From: Acholeplasmatales bacterium
Lineage (GTDB): Bacteria; Bacillota_I; Bacilli_A; Izemoplasmatales; Izemoplasmataceae
DNA length: 53,959 nucleotides
Reading direction: 5' to 3'
Assembly (NCBI GenBank): GCA_007694145.1
Contig: RECF01000067.1
Coordinates: 1-53,959 of the forward strand
The notes below the pieces were generated by a model, which saw only the letters and a program-made list of their open reading frames with translations, was not told where the DNA came from and ran no database searches. This document shows, piece by piece, positions 42,788 to 52,302 of this stretch (position 1 is its first letter; the number at the start of each line of letters is the position of its first letter). The position numbers and the translations under genes were made by a program.

Positions 42788-44140
42788 ATGGATTTTATGA
42801 CCTACGTCGAAGAACATCGACAAGAAATTATTGAAGCGACCAAGTCGCTTTTGCGCATCCCAAGTGTCCTTGACACCTATGATCCTGCATCGCCGACACC
42901 TTTTGGTGCCGGGATTCATGAAGCCTTGATGTGGATGCTTGATCGGGCCCATGCGGATGGCTTCGTCACCAAGAATATCGAAAACCATGCCGCCCACATC
43001 GAATATGGTGAAGGCGAAACGTTGCTGGGCGTTCTTTGTCATCTCGATGTCGTACCGGCGGGTTCGGGCTGGACCAGCCCACCCTTTACACCGACCATTC
43101 GGGATGGTAAACTGTATGCCCGTGGTGCGATGGATGACAAAGGCCCGACGATGGCCGCTTATTTCGCCCTGAAGTTTCTCAAAGATCTAGGCGTACCGTT
43201 TAAAAAACGCGTCCGTATCATCTTGGGAACTGATGAGGAAACGGCTTGGCGCGGCATCGCCCGTTATTTTGAGTTTGAAGAAAAACCAGCCATCGGGTTC
43301 GCACCGGATGCTTCCTTCCCGCTCATCTACGCGGAAAAGGGCATGTGGACCTTCGATGCGACCGGCGCTTATGCCGCCGATGCACTCGTCAGTTTTTCAG
43401 CCGGTGAACGGTATAATGTCGTCCCAAGCGAAGCGACAGCGGAACTGGCTGTCGACTTGCGTGAGCCGTTTCTTGATTTTTTGAAATATCAAGGCTTCAA
43501 AGGTTCCGTTTCAGGGAACGTATACACCGTCTATGGCAAAAACGCCCATGCGATGCAACCGCATCTTGGCGTCAATGCCGCTTTTGTGCTCGCATCCTTT
43601 TTGTGTGATCACCTCAAGACGCCTTATGTGCATGCCATCAAGGACATGTTCGCTTTTGATCCATTTGCCGAAAAACTCGGCATTGACCATACCGACAAAG
43701 AAATGCGCGAGTTCACCATGAATGTCGGCATTTTTCGCTACGGGCCTGAGGGTGGCATGATGGGACTGAACGCCCGCTACCCGAATGGTTTTGATCTTGA
43801 CAAAGCCGAAGAGAAAGTCAAGCGTGCGCTCAAGTCGCACCAGCTTGACTATGTCATTAAAAACCATGTTCCCATTCATTATGTCAAACCCGATACGCCG
43901 CTGGTCAATACATTGCTTGAGGCGTACCGGAAAATCACCCATGACCATGACAGTGAACCCTTTACCATCGGCGGTGGCACGTATGCACGTGCGCTCGGCC
44001 ATGCGGTCGCTTTCGGCATGTTGATGCCGGGACGCAAGGATGTTGCGCATCAAGTGGATGAACACCTTCACCTTGACGACCTCATCGAGGCCACCGCGAT
44101 TTACATGGAGGCCATCTATGCCCTTACAAGGGAGCCGTGA
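42788..44140 (+). CDS. pepV: dipeptidase PepV (M20 family)
   Basis: 450-residue zinc dipeptidase that releases amino acids from dipeptides in the cytosol. Metal-site motifs: CHLDVVPAG, RGAMDDKGPTMA and ILGTDEETAWRG; the C-terminal GGGTYARALGHAVAFG is typical of PepV. TTGGAGGT precedes ATG. trmB follows 36 bases later, an order shared by many Bacilli. Confidence 0.93.
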   Translation: MDFMTYVEEHRQEIIEATKSLLRIPSVLDTYDPASPTPFGAGIHEALMWMLDRAHADGFVTKNIENHAAHIEYGEGETLLGVLCHLDVVPAGSGWTSPPFTPTIRDGKLYARGAMDDKGPTMAAYFALKFLKDLGVPFKKRVRIILGTDEETAWRGIARYFEFEEKPAIGFAPDASFPLIYAEKGMWTFDATGAYAADALVSFSAGERYNVVPSEATAELAVDLREPFLDFLKYQGFKGSVSGNVYTVYGKNAHAMQPHLGVNAAFVLASFLCDHLKTPYVHAIKDMFAFDPFAEKLGIDHTDKEMREFTMNVGIFRYGPEGGMMGLNARYPNGFDLDKAEEKVKRALKSHQLDYVIKNHVPIHYVKPDTPLVNTLLEAYRKITHDHDSEPFTIGGGTYARALGHAVAFGMLMPGRKDVAHQVDEHLHLDDLIEATAIYMEAIYALTREP

Positions 44141-44176
44141 GACGATGGTGAGGACGAAAAAAAGCAGGATACGCTT

Positions 44177-44824
44177 ATGAGACCGCGCCCTGTGAAAGGG
44201 GCGGCCGATAAAATCGCCGCCCACCCAGAGCGGGTGGTCTCCATCGGTCGTGAAGAAACTGTCGACCTGCTCAGTCGCTTGCCCGGGACTGGACCGCGCC
44301 ATCTTGAAATCGGGGCCGGCAAAGGCGCGTTCATCCAGACGATGGGACAACACCATCCAACCACGCGGTTCATCGCAGTTGAAAAGTTCGATCATGCCAT
44401 CGTCAAATTGCTTGACAAACTGCTTGAAACACCGCTTCCAAATGTCTTGGCTGTGCGGGCCGATGCGATGGATTTGGCACGTTGTTTGCCGGCGCACTGC
44501 ATCGACCGCATCTATTTGAATTTTTCCGATCCTTGGCCGAAGGCGCGCCATGCCAAACGCCGTCTCACACACCCCGATTTTCTGACCCTTTATCAAGCGT
44601 GGCTTGTGCAAGGTGGCGACCTTGTTTTCAAGACCGACAACCGCAAGTTCTTTGAAGAGAGCATCTGCCACTTTTCCCAAAACGGCTGGTCGATCACGGC
44701 ATTGAGCCTTGATTTGCATGCCGATCAGGATCCCGAAAACGTCATGACGGAGTTTGAAGCTCGGTTCAGCCAACTCGGTCCGATCTACCGTCTGACAGCC
44801 AAACCCAAGGAGGCCCATGCATGA
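44177..44824 (+). CDS. trmB: tRNA (guanine-N7-)-methyltransferase
   Basis: 215-residue SAM-dependent enzyme forming m7G46 in tRNA. SAM motif LEIGAGKGAFI, the diagnostic NFSDPWPKARHAKRRL, and FKTDNRKFFEES are present. The ribosome site is weak (AGCAGGA). The stop overlaps the M42 peptidase start by four bases. Confidence 0.94.
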   Translation: MRPRPVKGAADKIAAHPERVVSIGREETVDLLSRLPGTGPRHLEIGAGKGAFIQTMGQHHPTTRFIAVEKFDHAIVKLLDKLLETPLPNVLAVRADAMDLARCLPAHCIDRIYLNFSDPWPKARHAKRRLTHPDFLTLYQAWLVQGGDLVFKTDNRKFFEESICHFSQNGWSITALSLDLHADQDPENVMTEFEARFSQLGPIYRLTAKPKEAHA

Positions 44825-45885
44825 AAGATTACTACATCGATCTCGTCAACCTGCCCGGCGCGCCGAGTTTTGAACGGCACGTCAAAGCGTATATGAAAGA
44901 AGTCATCAGCCGTCACACTGACACCCTCATCGAGGACCGTCTTGGTTCGGTGTTCGGTGTCCTCAATGCCGATTCACATGGACCGAAAGTCATGATTGCT
45001 GGCCACATGGACGAAGTCGGCGGCATGGTCACTGGAATTACCAAGCAAGGCTTGGTCAAAATGATTCCCCTTGGTGGCATGAACGGCTCGGTGTTTCTTT
45101 CCCAACACATGATTGTCTACACCGATGACTTAGAAGAAATTCCCGGTGTGACCGCCTCGAAGCCGCCCCACTTGACCCGGGGCCAAAAACCCGATGCCCC
45201 GCTCAAGTTTGAGGAGTTGCTGGTCGACATCGGCGCCGATGACGAGGCGCATGCTAAAGCGCTCGGTGTCAAAATCGGCCAACAAGTCATCCCGCGCAAT
45301 CACTACACACCAACCAAAGACGGCAAGAAGTATATTTCCAAAGCCTGGGACAACCGTTTCGGCTGTGCTATGGCGCTTGATGTCCTTGAGACCATCAAGG
45401 ATACACCGCTTGGGTGTTCGCTTGCAATCGGAGCGACCGTACAAGAAGAGGTCGGCCTTCGGGGGGCCGCCACAGCGGCCGGCTTGTTCAACCCCGATAT
45501 TTTCCTAGCCGTCGATGCCTCACCGTGTGCCGATTCGTTTGACGGTGATGAAGTCAGCGGCAAACTCGGTGAAGGTTTTCTTGTCCGTTTCTATGACCCC
45601 AATGCCATCATGCATAGGGGCATGCGCAAACATATCGAACAACTGGCTGAAACACACCAGATTAAATATCAGTATTATCAATCAAAAGGCGGCACCGATG
45701 CCGCACGGGTGCAGCTGCATGGTGCCGGCGTTGTCGTCGCAACCATCGGTATGCCGGCCCGCTACATCCACTCGACGACTGCGATGATTCACGAGGATGA
45801 TCTCAACGCGGTCAAGGCGATGCTCATCGCGCTGGTTAAAAGCTTCAACACCGAGACTTACGAAGCCATCAAGGCTAACGTCTAA
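44821..45885 (+). CDS. M42 family aminopeptidase
   Basis: 354-residue metallopeptidase of the glutamyl aminopeptidase/TET group. Metal ligands and catalytic residues lie in AGHMDEVGGMV, SKAWDNRFGCA, QEEVGLRGA and VDASPCAD, ending with a His ligand in RYIHSTTAM. It trims N-terminal residues from peptides and often forms large tetrahedral particles. AAGGAGG gives a good ribosome site at the end of trmB. With pepV it forms a peptide-degrading pair. Confidence 0.92.
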   Translation: MKDYYIDLVNLPGAPSFERHVKAYMKEVISRHTDTLIEDRLGSVFGVLNADSHGPKVMIAGHMDEVGGMVTGITKQGLVKMIPLGGMNGSVFLSQHMIVYTDDLEEIPGVTASKPPHLTRGQKPDAPLKFEELLVDIGADDEAHAKALGVKIGQQVIPRNHYTPTKDGKKYISKAWDNRFGCAMALDVLETIKDTPLGCSLAIGATVQEEVGLRGAATAAGLFNPDIFLAVDASPCADSFDGDEVSGKLGEGFLVRFYDPNAIMHRGMRKHIEQLAETHQIKYQYYQSKGGTDAARVQLHGAGVVVATIGMPARYIHSTTAMIHEDDLNAVKAMLIALVKSFNTETYEAIKANV

Positions 45886-45943
45886 GTCACGGTTTTCCAA
45901 CAATATGGGACCTTTACAGGCCTAAAATTAAAGGAGAATAACA

Positions 45944-46534
45944 ATGAGAGATGCCCGTGTCAAACAAATGACCTTGATTGCCATGTTCGTGGCTATCATC
46001 GCGGTGATGACCATCGTCCCGCAGCTTGGTTTCATCACCATCGGCCCCATCGTCGGAATCACCCTCATCCACATCCCCGTCTTAATCGGTGGCGTGGTCG
46101 GTGGCCGACGTGTCATGATTGCGCTTGCCTTCACCTTTGGTATTGCCAGTTTCATCATGGCCTTTTTCCGACCGGAAGGATTGAATGTCTTTTTCCAAAA
46201 TCCTCTGGTTTCCGTTTTACCCCGGATTTTATTTGGGGTCGCCGCTTGGTACTTGTATGTCTTCTTCAAAAAACTCATGGAAGACGACGTCCTGATTTTC
46301 GGTGCGACCTTCGTTGGGGCGACCTTGACCCATACGTTGATCGTTTTACTGATGCTTTACTTGTTTGCGGCACAATCACAAGTGTTCACCGACTTCTTTG
46401 GCGATGCGAACGTTCTCAACTTCATCTGGCTCATTCTTGGTTCTAACGGGGTGCTTGAGATGTTGCTTGCGGCCGTGGTCGGGGCACCGATTGCTTACCG
46501 TTTGAGAAGCACAGAGTACTTCCAAGAAGACTGA
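45944..46534 (+). CDS. ECF transporter S component, probably pantothenate (PanT-like)
   Basis: 196-residue membrane protein with about six helices, of the energy-coupling-factor substrate-binding (S) subunit type. The N-terminal Arg-rich segment followed by LIAMFVAIIAVM and GPIVGITLIHIPVLIGG are typical. No A/A'/T subunit genes are near, so it would share the general ECF module. Type III pantothenate kinase begins 42 bases downstream, so pantothenate is the probable substrate. AAAGGAG precedes ATG. Confidence 0.8.
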   Translation: MRDARVKQMTLIAMFVAIIAVMTIVPQLGFITIGPIVGITLIHIPVLIGGVVGGRRVMIALAFTFGIASFIMAFFRPEGLNVFFQNPLVSVLPRILFGVAAWYLYVFFKKLMEDDVLIFGATFVGATLTHTLIVLLMLYLFAAQSQVFTDFFGDANVLNFIWLILGSNGVLEMLLAAVVGAPIAYRLRSTEYFQED

Positions 46535-46575
46535 GAACCGCCTAGCGCGGTCCTAGCAAGAAAAAGGTGAACAAC

Positions 46576-47334
46576 ATGACTCGTTACATCGATATCGGCA
46601 ACTCAAACATCGTCATTGGCACTGGAAACAAACGCATTACCGACACGTTCCGCTACAAGACGGATATGACCAAATCGGGGGATGAGTACCAAGCCTTGCT
46701 CGGTCATCACATCCAAGACGCAACCGAAGTCATCATCGCCAGTGTCGTTCCCCAACTCAATACGGCCTTCAAGTCTTTCATCGCTAGGTATCACGGCTTG
46801 CAGCCACTTTTTGTCGGTCCCGGTGTCAAGACAGGCGTCAAAATCAAGACCGACAATCCGCGTGAAGTCGGTGCTGACCTCGTCGCCGGTGCGGCCGGTG
46901 CCATCGCACAGTATGGAGACAGTGGCATTGTCATCGACATGGGGACGGCCACAACCGTCACCTATTATGAAGAAAAAGAGATCAAAGGTGTCGCCATCAC
47001 CATCGGACTCGACACCAGTCGGGACGCGTTGGTGTCCAAAGCCTCCAAGCTGTTGCAGTTTGAGTTTGAGACGCCGAAGACGCTGCTTGGCACGAACACC
47101 GTCGATGCCCTCAATGCCGGCTTGCTCTATGGTCATGCATTTCAAATCATCGGTTTGGTCAAAAACATCAGCCGCCAGTACAGTTTCTCCGGTCCGGTAA
47201 TCATGACCGGGGGCGCAGCAAAGCTAATCAAAGCCCTTTTACCAGCCCATTACATCTTTGATGAACACCTCGTCTTAGAGGGGTTGTTGGCCATTGCAGA
47301 AAAAAACCGTCCTGCGACACCCTCTCATGATTGA
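46576..47334 (+). CDS. coaX: type III pantothenate kinase
   Basis: 252-residue kinase that performs the first step of CoA synthesis. Motifs: YIDIGNSNIVIG (phosphate loop), GADLVAGAAGA, and VIDMGTATTVTYY with the catalytic Asp; GVAITIGLDTSRDAL matches the family's GxxIxPG segment, altered here to TIGLD. AAAAAGGTG selects ATG 46576. A GTG three codons earlier overlaps the ribosome site. Follows the S component gene, forming an uptake-and-phosphorylation pair. Confidence 0.9.
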   Translation: MTRYIDIGNSNIVIGTGNKRITDTFRYKTDMTKSGDEYQALLGHHIQDATEVIIASVVPQLNTAFKSFIARYHGLQPLFVGPGVKTGVKIKTDNPREVGADLVAGAAGAIAQYGDSGIVIDMGTATTVTYYEEKEIKGVAITIGLDTSRDALVSKASKLLQFEFETPKTLLGTNTVDALNAGLLYGHAFQIIGLVKNISRQYSFSGPVIMTGGAAKLIKALLPAHYIFDEHLVLEGLLAIAEKNRPATPSHD

Positions 47335-47359
47335 CAAACGGCATGGTTGCCACTATAAT
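47331..47359 (+). promoter_or_regulatory. perfect-consensus promoter of acpP
   Basis: TTGACA (47331-47336), 17-base spacer, TATAAT (47354-47359). The -35 overlaps the coaX stop codon. Confidence 0.88.
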
Positions 47360-47390
47360 TAGACAATAAGCTGAAAAAGGAGTGTATGTC

Positions 47391-47618
47391 GTGATTTTTG
47401 AGAAAATCAAACGCCTCATTGCGGATGAACTGGGCATTGAAGAAGATACCATTGAACTCGACTCTGATCTCTCTGAAGACCTAGGTGCCGATTCGCTGGA
47501 TGCCGTTGAACTGATCATGGCGATCGAAGAAGAGTTCGAGATTGAAATCGATGATTCTTCCGCCCAAAAAATCAAGACGGTCCAAGACATCGTCGACTAC
47601 CTTGAAGACTTAGTCTAA
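47391..47618 (+). CDS. acpP: acyl carrier protein
   Basis: 75-residue acidic helical protein. The phosphopantetheine serine lies in LGADSLDAVEL near residue 37. It carries acyl chains in fatty-acid synthesis. AAAGGAG at 47377-47383 is seven bases before GTG 47391. An upstream in-frame GTG at 47382 is inside the ribosome site. A strong own promoter and terminator make it monocistronic. Confidence 0.95.
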   Translation: MIFEKIKRLIADELGIEEDTIELDSDLSEDLGADSLDAVELIMAIEEEFEIEIDDSSAQKIKTVQDIVDYLEDLV

Positions 47619-47627
47619 ACCGGAATT

Positions 47628-47655
47628 AAATACTCAATTCGTTGAGTATTTTTTT
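47628..47655 (+). terminator. terminator of acpP
   Basis: AAATACTCAA (47628-47637) pairs with TTGAGTATTT (47642-47651), followed by T. Confidence 0.88.
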
Positions 47656-47709
47656 CTTTTGCCCGGGCGATGTGTTACAATGAATGTAGACTTGAAACGG
47701 AGCGTGACC

Positions 47710-50334
47710 ATGAAAAAACTGTTGTTGATTGATGGCTCGAATCTGATGTTCAGAGCCTATTATGCCACGGCATATTCCGGTGATCTGATGCAAAACTCAC
47801 GGGGTGAGTACACGAATGCCATCTTCGGTTTAGCCAACATGCTAAACAGCATTCTCCGTGAGGATTTCACCCATGTGCTCGTCGCGTTTGACGAGGGCAA
47901 GCAGACATTCCGTCATAAGACCTATCCAGAATACAAAGCCAAGCGGGCCAAAATGCCCGATGAGTTTCGTGTCCAGCTTCCCTATGTCCACGAAATCATC
48001 GAAAAACTCGGCTTTTTTCAGTATGAGCACCCCGATTATGAGGCCGATGACATCATCGGGATTCTCGCCAAACGGTACCACGATACGTTCGACCAGATTG
48101 AAATACTGTCCAATGACCGCGATTTGCTGCAGCTGCTTCGCACAAACGTCACCATGCGGATTTCTAAGCGTGGCACCAAGCCTGAGCACGTCTACACCGA
48201 AGCGATGCTCATGGCGGACCTCGGACTCTTGCCAAGTCAAATTCCCGACTTGAAAGGTTTGATGGGTGACAGTTCGGACAACTTGCCCGGTATTCCTGGT
48301 GTCGGTGAAAAGACCGCCTTGACACTGTTGAGTGAGTATGGTTCGATTGAAGGACTGCTCAAGCATCTCAACGAACTCAAGGGAAAACTGAAAGAGCGGG
48401 TTGAAACAAATTATAAGCAAGCACTCATGTGCAAGGAACTTGCGACCATCATTACCGATGGTCCGCTCGATGTGTCGCTTGATGCGCTTACGTATCGCGG
48501 TTTTGATGCAGAAGCCTTGACCGAGTTTTATCGCCGAATGGAGTTTCATTCCTTGATTCGTCGACTTGAACACACCCAAACGCCACCGGAAAACGCACCA
48601 GAAATGCCGACGGTGACAACCCCTTCGTCCGCGCAGTTTGACACCGTGCTCGATGCGGATTCGGTCGTGGTTCTTGAAGCATATGGTGACAATTATCACC
48701 ATACGGAAAAACTTGGCTTCGGCCTATTGAATCATCATGGTGCTTTTTACATCCCTTATGATCAGGCGCTCAAGTCCGCGGCTTTTGTCGCGTTCCTTGA
48801 AAACCCCACCATCAAGAAATCGACGTTTGACATGAAACGGTTGAGCGTCATGCTTAAACAAGATAGCGTCAAGCTCGCCGGTGTCAGCTTTGATCTGTTG
48901 CTGGCTGCTTACGTGCTCAACCCCTTGAACACCAAAGAAGACTTTAAAGTCATTGTCGAAAACTTTGACTATACCGACGTGCCGTATCTTGAAGCTGTAT
49001 ATGGCAAAGGGGCCAAAGCCGCAATCCCTGGTGAAGCCGTGGTGCAAGATTACGCCTTGAAAAAAGCGCAGGCCATTAAAACGCTTGAATCCGATCTGCA
49101 CGAACGGCTGGTTGCGGCCGGTCAGACAGACTTGCTTTACAAGATGGAAATGCCGCTTGCTTGCACGTTAGCGGCGATGGAATTTCATGGCATACGCATC
49201 GACCTTGAAGCACTCAAAACACTCGATGCCGAACTCGATGCCGCCCTTGAAGACGTGACGGCCAGCATCCACAAGCACGCCGGCACCCCGTTCAACGTCG
49301 CCTCACCCAAACAGTTGGGTGAAGTCTTGTTTGACCGACTCGGCTTGCCGAGTTACAAAAAATCAAAGACCGGATACTCGACCAACATCGATGTACTCAA
49401 GAAACTGCGCCAAAAACATCCGATTATTGAAGACATCATCCGTTACCGCAGTTTGAGCAAACTCCAGTCAACCTATGTTCGCGGTCTTGCGGACGCCTGT
49501 CATGACGATGGCCGCATCCATACCATCTATAAGCAGGCCTTCACCCAGACAGGTCGACTCTCAAGCATTGAACCGAACTTGCAAAATATCCCCATCAGAA
49601 CCGAACTTGGTCGCGAGATTCGCAAAGTATTTTTGCCCGATGACGGGCACATTCTCATGGCATCGGATTATTCGCAAATCGAACTGCGCGTGCTCGCCCA
49701 CATGGCCGATGAAGTCGAACTGATCAAAGCGTTCAAGGCCGATCAGGACATCCATACCATCACCGCTAAAGAACTGTTTGAAAGCGAAACCGTGACCGCG
49801 GCCGAACGCCGCATCGCCAAAGCGGTCAACTTCGGCATCATCTACGGACAAAGCGCCTGGGGTCTTGCCGATGATTTGAACCTCTCACTTGAAGAGGCTG
49901 AAACGTTCATCAATCGCTACTACCGGCGGTTCAATGGCATCGCGACCTTCATGGATCAACTCATTGAAGGCGCCCGTACGAACGGCTATGTCGAAACATT
50001 GTTGAAGCGGCGTCGCTATATTCCCGAAATTCATAGCCGCATCTATGCTCAGCGTGAACTCGGCAAGCGTACCGCCATGAATGCACCCATTCAAGGGTCG
50101 GCGGCGGATATCATCAAACTGGCGATGTTGAAAATCAATGAAGAAATGGACAAACAAGCCTTGACTTCGACCATGATCTTGCAGATTCACGATGAGCTGG
50201 TTTTCAGTGTTCATCCGGAAGAACAAGCGGTCATGGAAACCTTGGTGCGCACAGCGATGGAAGAAGCCATCGCCTTGAAAGTGCCGCTTACGGTCAACCT
50301 GGCCAGCGGTAAAAATCTTGATGATGCCAAATAA
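47710..50334 (+). CDS. polA: DNA polymerase I
   Basis: 874-residue family A polymerase for repair and Okazaki-fragment processing. N-terminal 5'-3' exonuclease domain: LLIDGSNLMFRAYYA, EADDIIG, LKGLMGDSSDNLPGIPGVG. The middle 3'-5' exonuclease domain keeps its fold but lacks the catalytic carboxylates: VVVLEAYGDNYHH stands where DxE is expected, as in Bacillus/Geobacillus enzymes. Polymerase domain: motif A DYSQIELR, O-helix RRIAKAVNFGIIYG with the Phe that admits dNTPs, and motif C QIHDELVF. ATG 47710 is preceded by GGAG. First of the polA-mutM-coaE-dnaB-dnaI series. Confidence 0.97.
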   Translation: MKKLLLIDGSNLMFRAYYATAYSGDLMQNSRGEYTNAIFGLANMLNSILREDFTHVLVAFDEGKQTFRHKTYPEYKAKRAKMPDEFRVQLPYVHEIIEKLGFFQYEHPDYEADDIIGILAKRYHDTFDQIEILSNDRDLLQLLRTNVTMRISKRGTKPEHVYTEAMLMADLGLLPSQIPDLKGLMGDSSDNLPGIPGVGEKTALTLLSEYGSIEGLLKHLNELKGKLKERVETNYKQALMCKELATIITDGPLDVSLDALTYRGFDAEALTEFYRRMEFHSLIRRLEHTQTPPENAPEMPTVTTPSSAQFDTVLDADSVVVLEAYGDNYHHTEKLGFGLLNHHGAFYIPYDQALKSAAFVAFLENPTIKKSTFDMKRLSVMLKQDSVKLAGVSFDLLLAAYVLNPLNTKEDFKVIVENFDYTDVPYLEAVYGKGAKAAIPGEAVVQDYALKKAQAIKTLESDLHERLVAAGQTDLLYKMEMPLACTLAAMEFHGIRIDLEALKTLDAELDAALEDVTASIHKHAGTPFNVASPKQLGEVLFDRLGLPSYKKSKTGYSTNIDVLKKLRQKHPIIEDIIRYRSLSKLQSTYVRGLADACHDDGRIHTIYKQAFTQTGRLSSIEPNLQNIPIRTELGREIRKVFLPDDGHILMASDYSQIELRVLAHMADEVELIKAFKADQDIHTITAKELFESETVTAAERRIAKAVNFGIIYGQSAWGLADDLNLSLEEAETFINRYYRRFNGIATFMDQLIEGARTNGYVETLLKRRRYIPEIHSRIYAQRELGKRTAMNAPIQGSAADIIKLAMLKINEEMDKQALTSTMILQIHDELVFSVHPEEQAVMETLVRTAMEEAIALKVPLTVNLASGKNLDDAK

Positions 50335-50350
50335 CTGAGGAGGGAATCCT

Positions 50351-50848
50351 ATGAGTCTTTGTCTTAAACGTAAAAGCATACGCCATTTCACAGCCGAACC
50401 CGTTGCGATGCCCGTCGTTGAAACGTTGTTGAAAAGTGCCATGCAGGCACCTTCGGCACGCAACCAGCAGCCGTGGGCATTCATCGTGATTCGTAACCGA
50501 CAACTTCTCGATACACTGTCTACGATGTCACCTGGAGCCAAACCGCTTGCCCGCGCACCGATAGCCATCTGTCCCGTGATTCGTCCCGACATGCCTGCGC
50601 CGAAGATGGTCCAGCAAGATCTCGCAGCTGCAACGCAAAACATCTTGCTTGAAGCGGTGCAACAAAATCTTGGGGCCGTCTGGATTGGGGTGTGTCCACA
50701 TGAGGACCGTATCGCCTTTGTGCGTGAGCACCTGCCTTTGCAAGTTGGCGACACACCTTTTTGCCTCATCGCCATCGGCCATCCGGCCGAGGACACGACC
50801 GTGACCGCGTTCCGCTACGATCCATCACGCCTTAAGGTCATCGACTAA
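50351..50848 (+). CDS. nitroreductase family protein
   Basis: 165-residue FMN-dependent oxidoreductase. N-terminal KRKSIRHFTAEPV and QAPSARNQQPWAFIVI bind FMN. The C-terminal half has AAATQNILLEAVQQNLGAVWIGV, typical of the family. Substrate unknown (quinones or nitro compounds are common in vitro). GAGGAGGG precedes ATG. The stop shares a base with the mutM start, so it has been inserted into the usual polA-mutM order. Confidence 0.9.
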   Translation: MSLCLKRKSIRHFTAEPVAMPVVETLLKSAMQAPSARNQQPWAFIVIRNRQLLDTLSTMSPGAKPLARAPIAICPVIRPDMPAPKMVQQDLAAATQNILLEAVQQNLGAVWIGVCPHEDRIAFVREHLPLQVGDTPFCLIAIGHPAEDTTVTAFRYDPSRLKVID

Positions 50849-52302
50849 TGCCTGAACTGCCTGAAGTTGAAACGGTCCGCCGTACGTTGCTTGAACCAGT
50901 CGTCGGCAAGACGATTGTCGGTGTGGATGTTCGGTTTGCCAAAATCATCCGGCCGCTCGATTCCGCGACATTTTCTGCGGCGCTGACAGGCAAGACCATC
51001 ACCGACATCGATCGACTCGGTAAGTATCTCATCTTCCGACTTGGTGATCTGAACTTGCTCGTCCATCTGCGGATGGAAGGCAAGTTTTTCATCAAACCTG
51101 CGGACACCTTACCTGAAACACACGAACATGTCACCTTCACGTTTGCGACTGGGGATTCGCTCAGGTACCATGACGTGCGGAAGTTTGGGACCATGACGTT
51201 GCGCAAGACGGAAGCGCTTTATAGCGCCCCCCCGCTCAGCCGACTCGGTTACGAACCCAATCATCCGCAGCTGACACCAGCCTGGCTCAAAAAACGTTTT
51301 GCGACCCGCCGAACTATCAAGACGGTGCTTTTGGATCAAACCATTGTCCTTGGGCTCGGTAACATTTATGTCGATGAGACACTGTTTTGTGCTAAAATAA
51401 ATCCAAACACCGTGGCCAACACGCTGACATTAGAAGATTGCGATACGCTGATTCATTGTGCACGAAAAATACTCGACAAGGCCATCGCTTTGGGTGGTAC
51501 GTCGATTCGCACGTACTTAAACAGCCTTGGGATCAGCGGCAAGTTCCAAAACGAACTAATGGTCCATCTTAAAAAAGATGCACCGTGTCCTATGTGTCAA
51601 ACGACTATCGAAAAAATCAAAGTCGGGGGACGTGGCACCTATTACTGCCCAGCATGTCAGCCCTCCCCACCGGAAGGAGCTTCACCCATGAGTACCATTA
51701 TCGGCTTGACCGGCGGTATTGCTACAGGTAAATCGACGGTGAGCGCCATGTTTACCGCCATCGGTATGCCGGTCATCGATACCGATGCCATCGCCCACGA
51801 AGCACTCAAGATAGGTGCTAAGACCTATCAAGACTTGATTGACACACTCGGTGTGAGCATTCTCGCGCCCGATGGCACCATCAACAAGAACACACTGGGC
51901 AAAATGCTGTTCAGTGATCCATCGGTTCGCAAACAAGTCAATGCCATCATTCATCCATACGTACGCAACGTCGTCGATACCGAACTCACCCGTCTAAAAA
52001 GTCTCAATCATCCGTTTATCGTCGTCGATGTCCCGTTGTTGTTTGAGACTGACTTTCACACGTTATGCGATGTGACCGTATTCGTCTATGCCAAACAACA
52101 CCAACAAATTGAACGGATGATGGCGCGTGATCACATCGACGAAACCTATGCCCGTCAAAAACTCAAAGCACAGCTGCCGTTGTCGAAAAAACGGGTTTTG
52201 GCTGATTATGTCATCGATAATTCCCAAAGTATCATCCAAACGAAAAAGTCATTTCAAAAAGTCATCGAGTCACTGCGAAAGGAAGATGAAGATGGGCATT
52301 AG
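50848..52302 (+). CDS. mutM-coaE: in-frame fusion of formamidopyrimidine-DNA glycosylase and dephospho-CoA kinase
   Basis: 484-residue frame joining two enzymes. Residues 1-271 are a complete MutM/Fpg: MPELPEVETVRRTL with catalytic Pro2/Glu3, a Lys in RLGKYL, and a C-terminal zinc finger (Cys247, 250, 267, 270). Residues 281-484 are a complete CoaE with P-loop GLTGGIATGKST, which phosphorylates dephospho-CoA in the last CoA step. Between them lies only a nine-residue linker rich in Pro, with no stop codon. An ATG at 51688 with an ideal ribosome site could also make free CoaE. The two genes are normally separate neighbours here. A lost stop by sequencing error cannot be excluded. Confidence 0.85.
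   Translation: MPELPEVETVRRTLLEPVVGKTIVGVDVRFAKIIRPLDSATFSAALTGKTITDIDRLGKYLIFRLGDLNLLVHLRMEGKFFIKPADTLPETHEHVTFTFATGDSLRYHDVRKFGTMTLRKTEALYSAPPLSRLGYEPNHPQLTPAWLKKRFATRRTIKTVLLDQTIVLGLGNIYVDETLFCAKINPNTVANTLTLEDCDTLIHCARKILDKAIALGGTSIRTYLNSLGISGKFQNELMVHLKKDAPCPMCQTTIEKIKVGGRGTYYCPACQPSPPEGASPMSTIIGLTGGIATGKSTVSAMFTAIGMPVIDTDAIAHEALKIGAKTYQDLIDTLGVSILAPDGTINKNTLGKMLFSDPSVRKQVNAIIHPYVRNVVDTELTRLKSLNHPFIVVDVPLLFETDFHTLCDVTVFVYAKQHQQIERMMARDHIDETYARQKLKAQLPLSKKRVLADYVIDNSQSIIQTKKSFQKVIESLRKEDEDGH
51672..51690 (+). promoter_or_regulatory. internal ribosome-binding site and ATG for coaE
   Basis: GGAAGGAG at 51672-51679 lies eight bases before ATG 51688, which starts the CoaE part exactly where free CoaE proteins begin (MSTIIGLTGG). 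It suggests dual production: a fusion and a separate CoaE of 204 residues. Confidence 0.7.

Noticed and set aside
43511-44818. 435-residue minus-strand frame over pepV and trmB
   Set aside because: Both plus-strand genes are clear family members. The antisense frame is a by-product of codon use and resembles nothing known.
47391-47618. acyl carrier protein as part of a secondary-metabolite cluster
   Set aside because: It is a stand-alone housekeeping-type AcpP with its own promoter and terminator and no synthase genes nearby.
47710-50334. polA proofreading loss as a novel mutation
   Set aside because: Loss of the 3'-5' exonuclease carboxylates is well known for Bacillus-type DNA polymerase I, so it is expected for this lineage.
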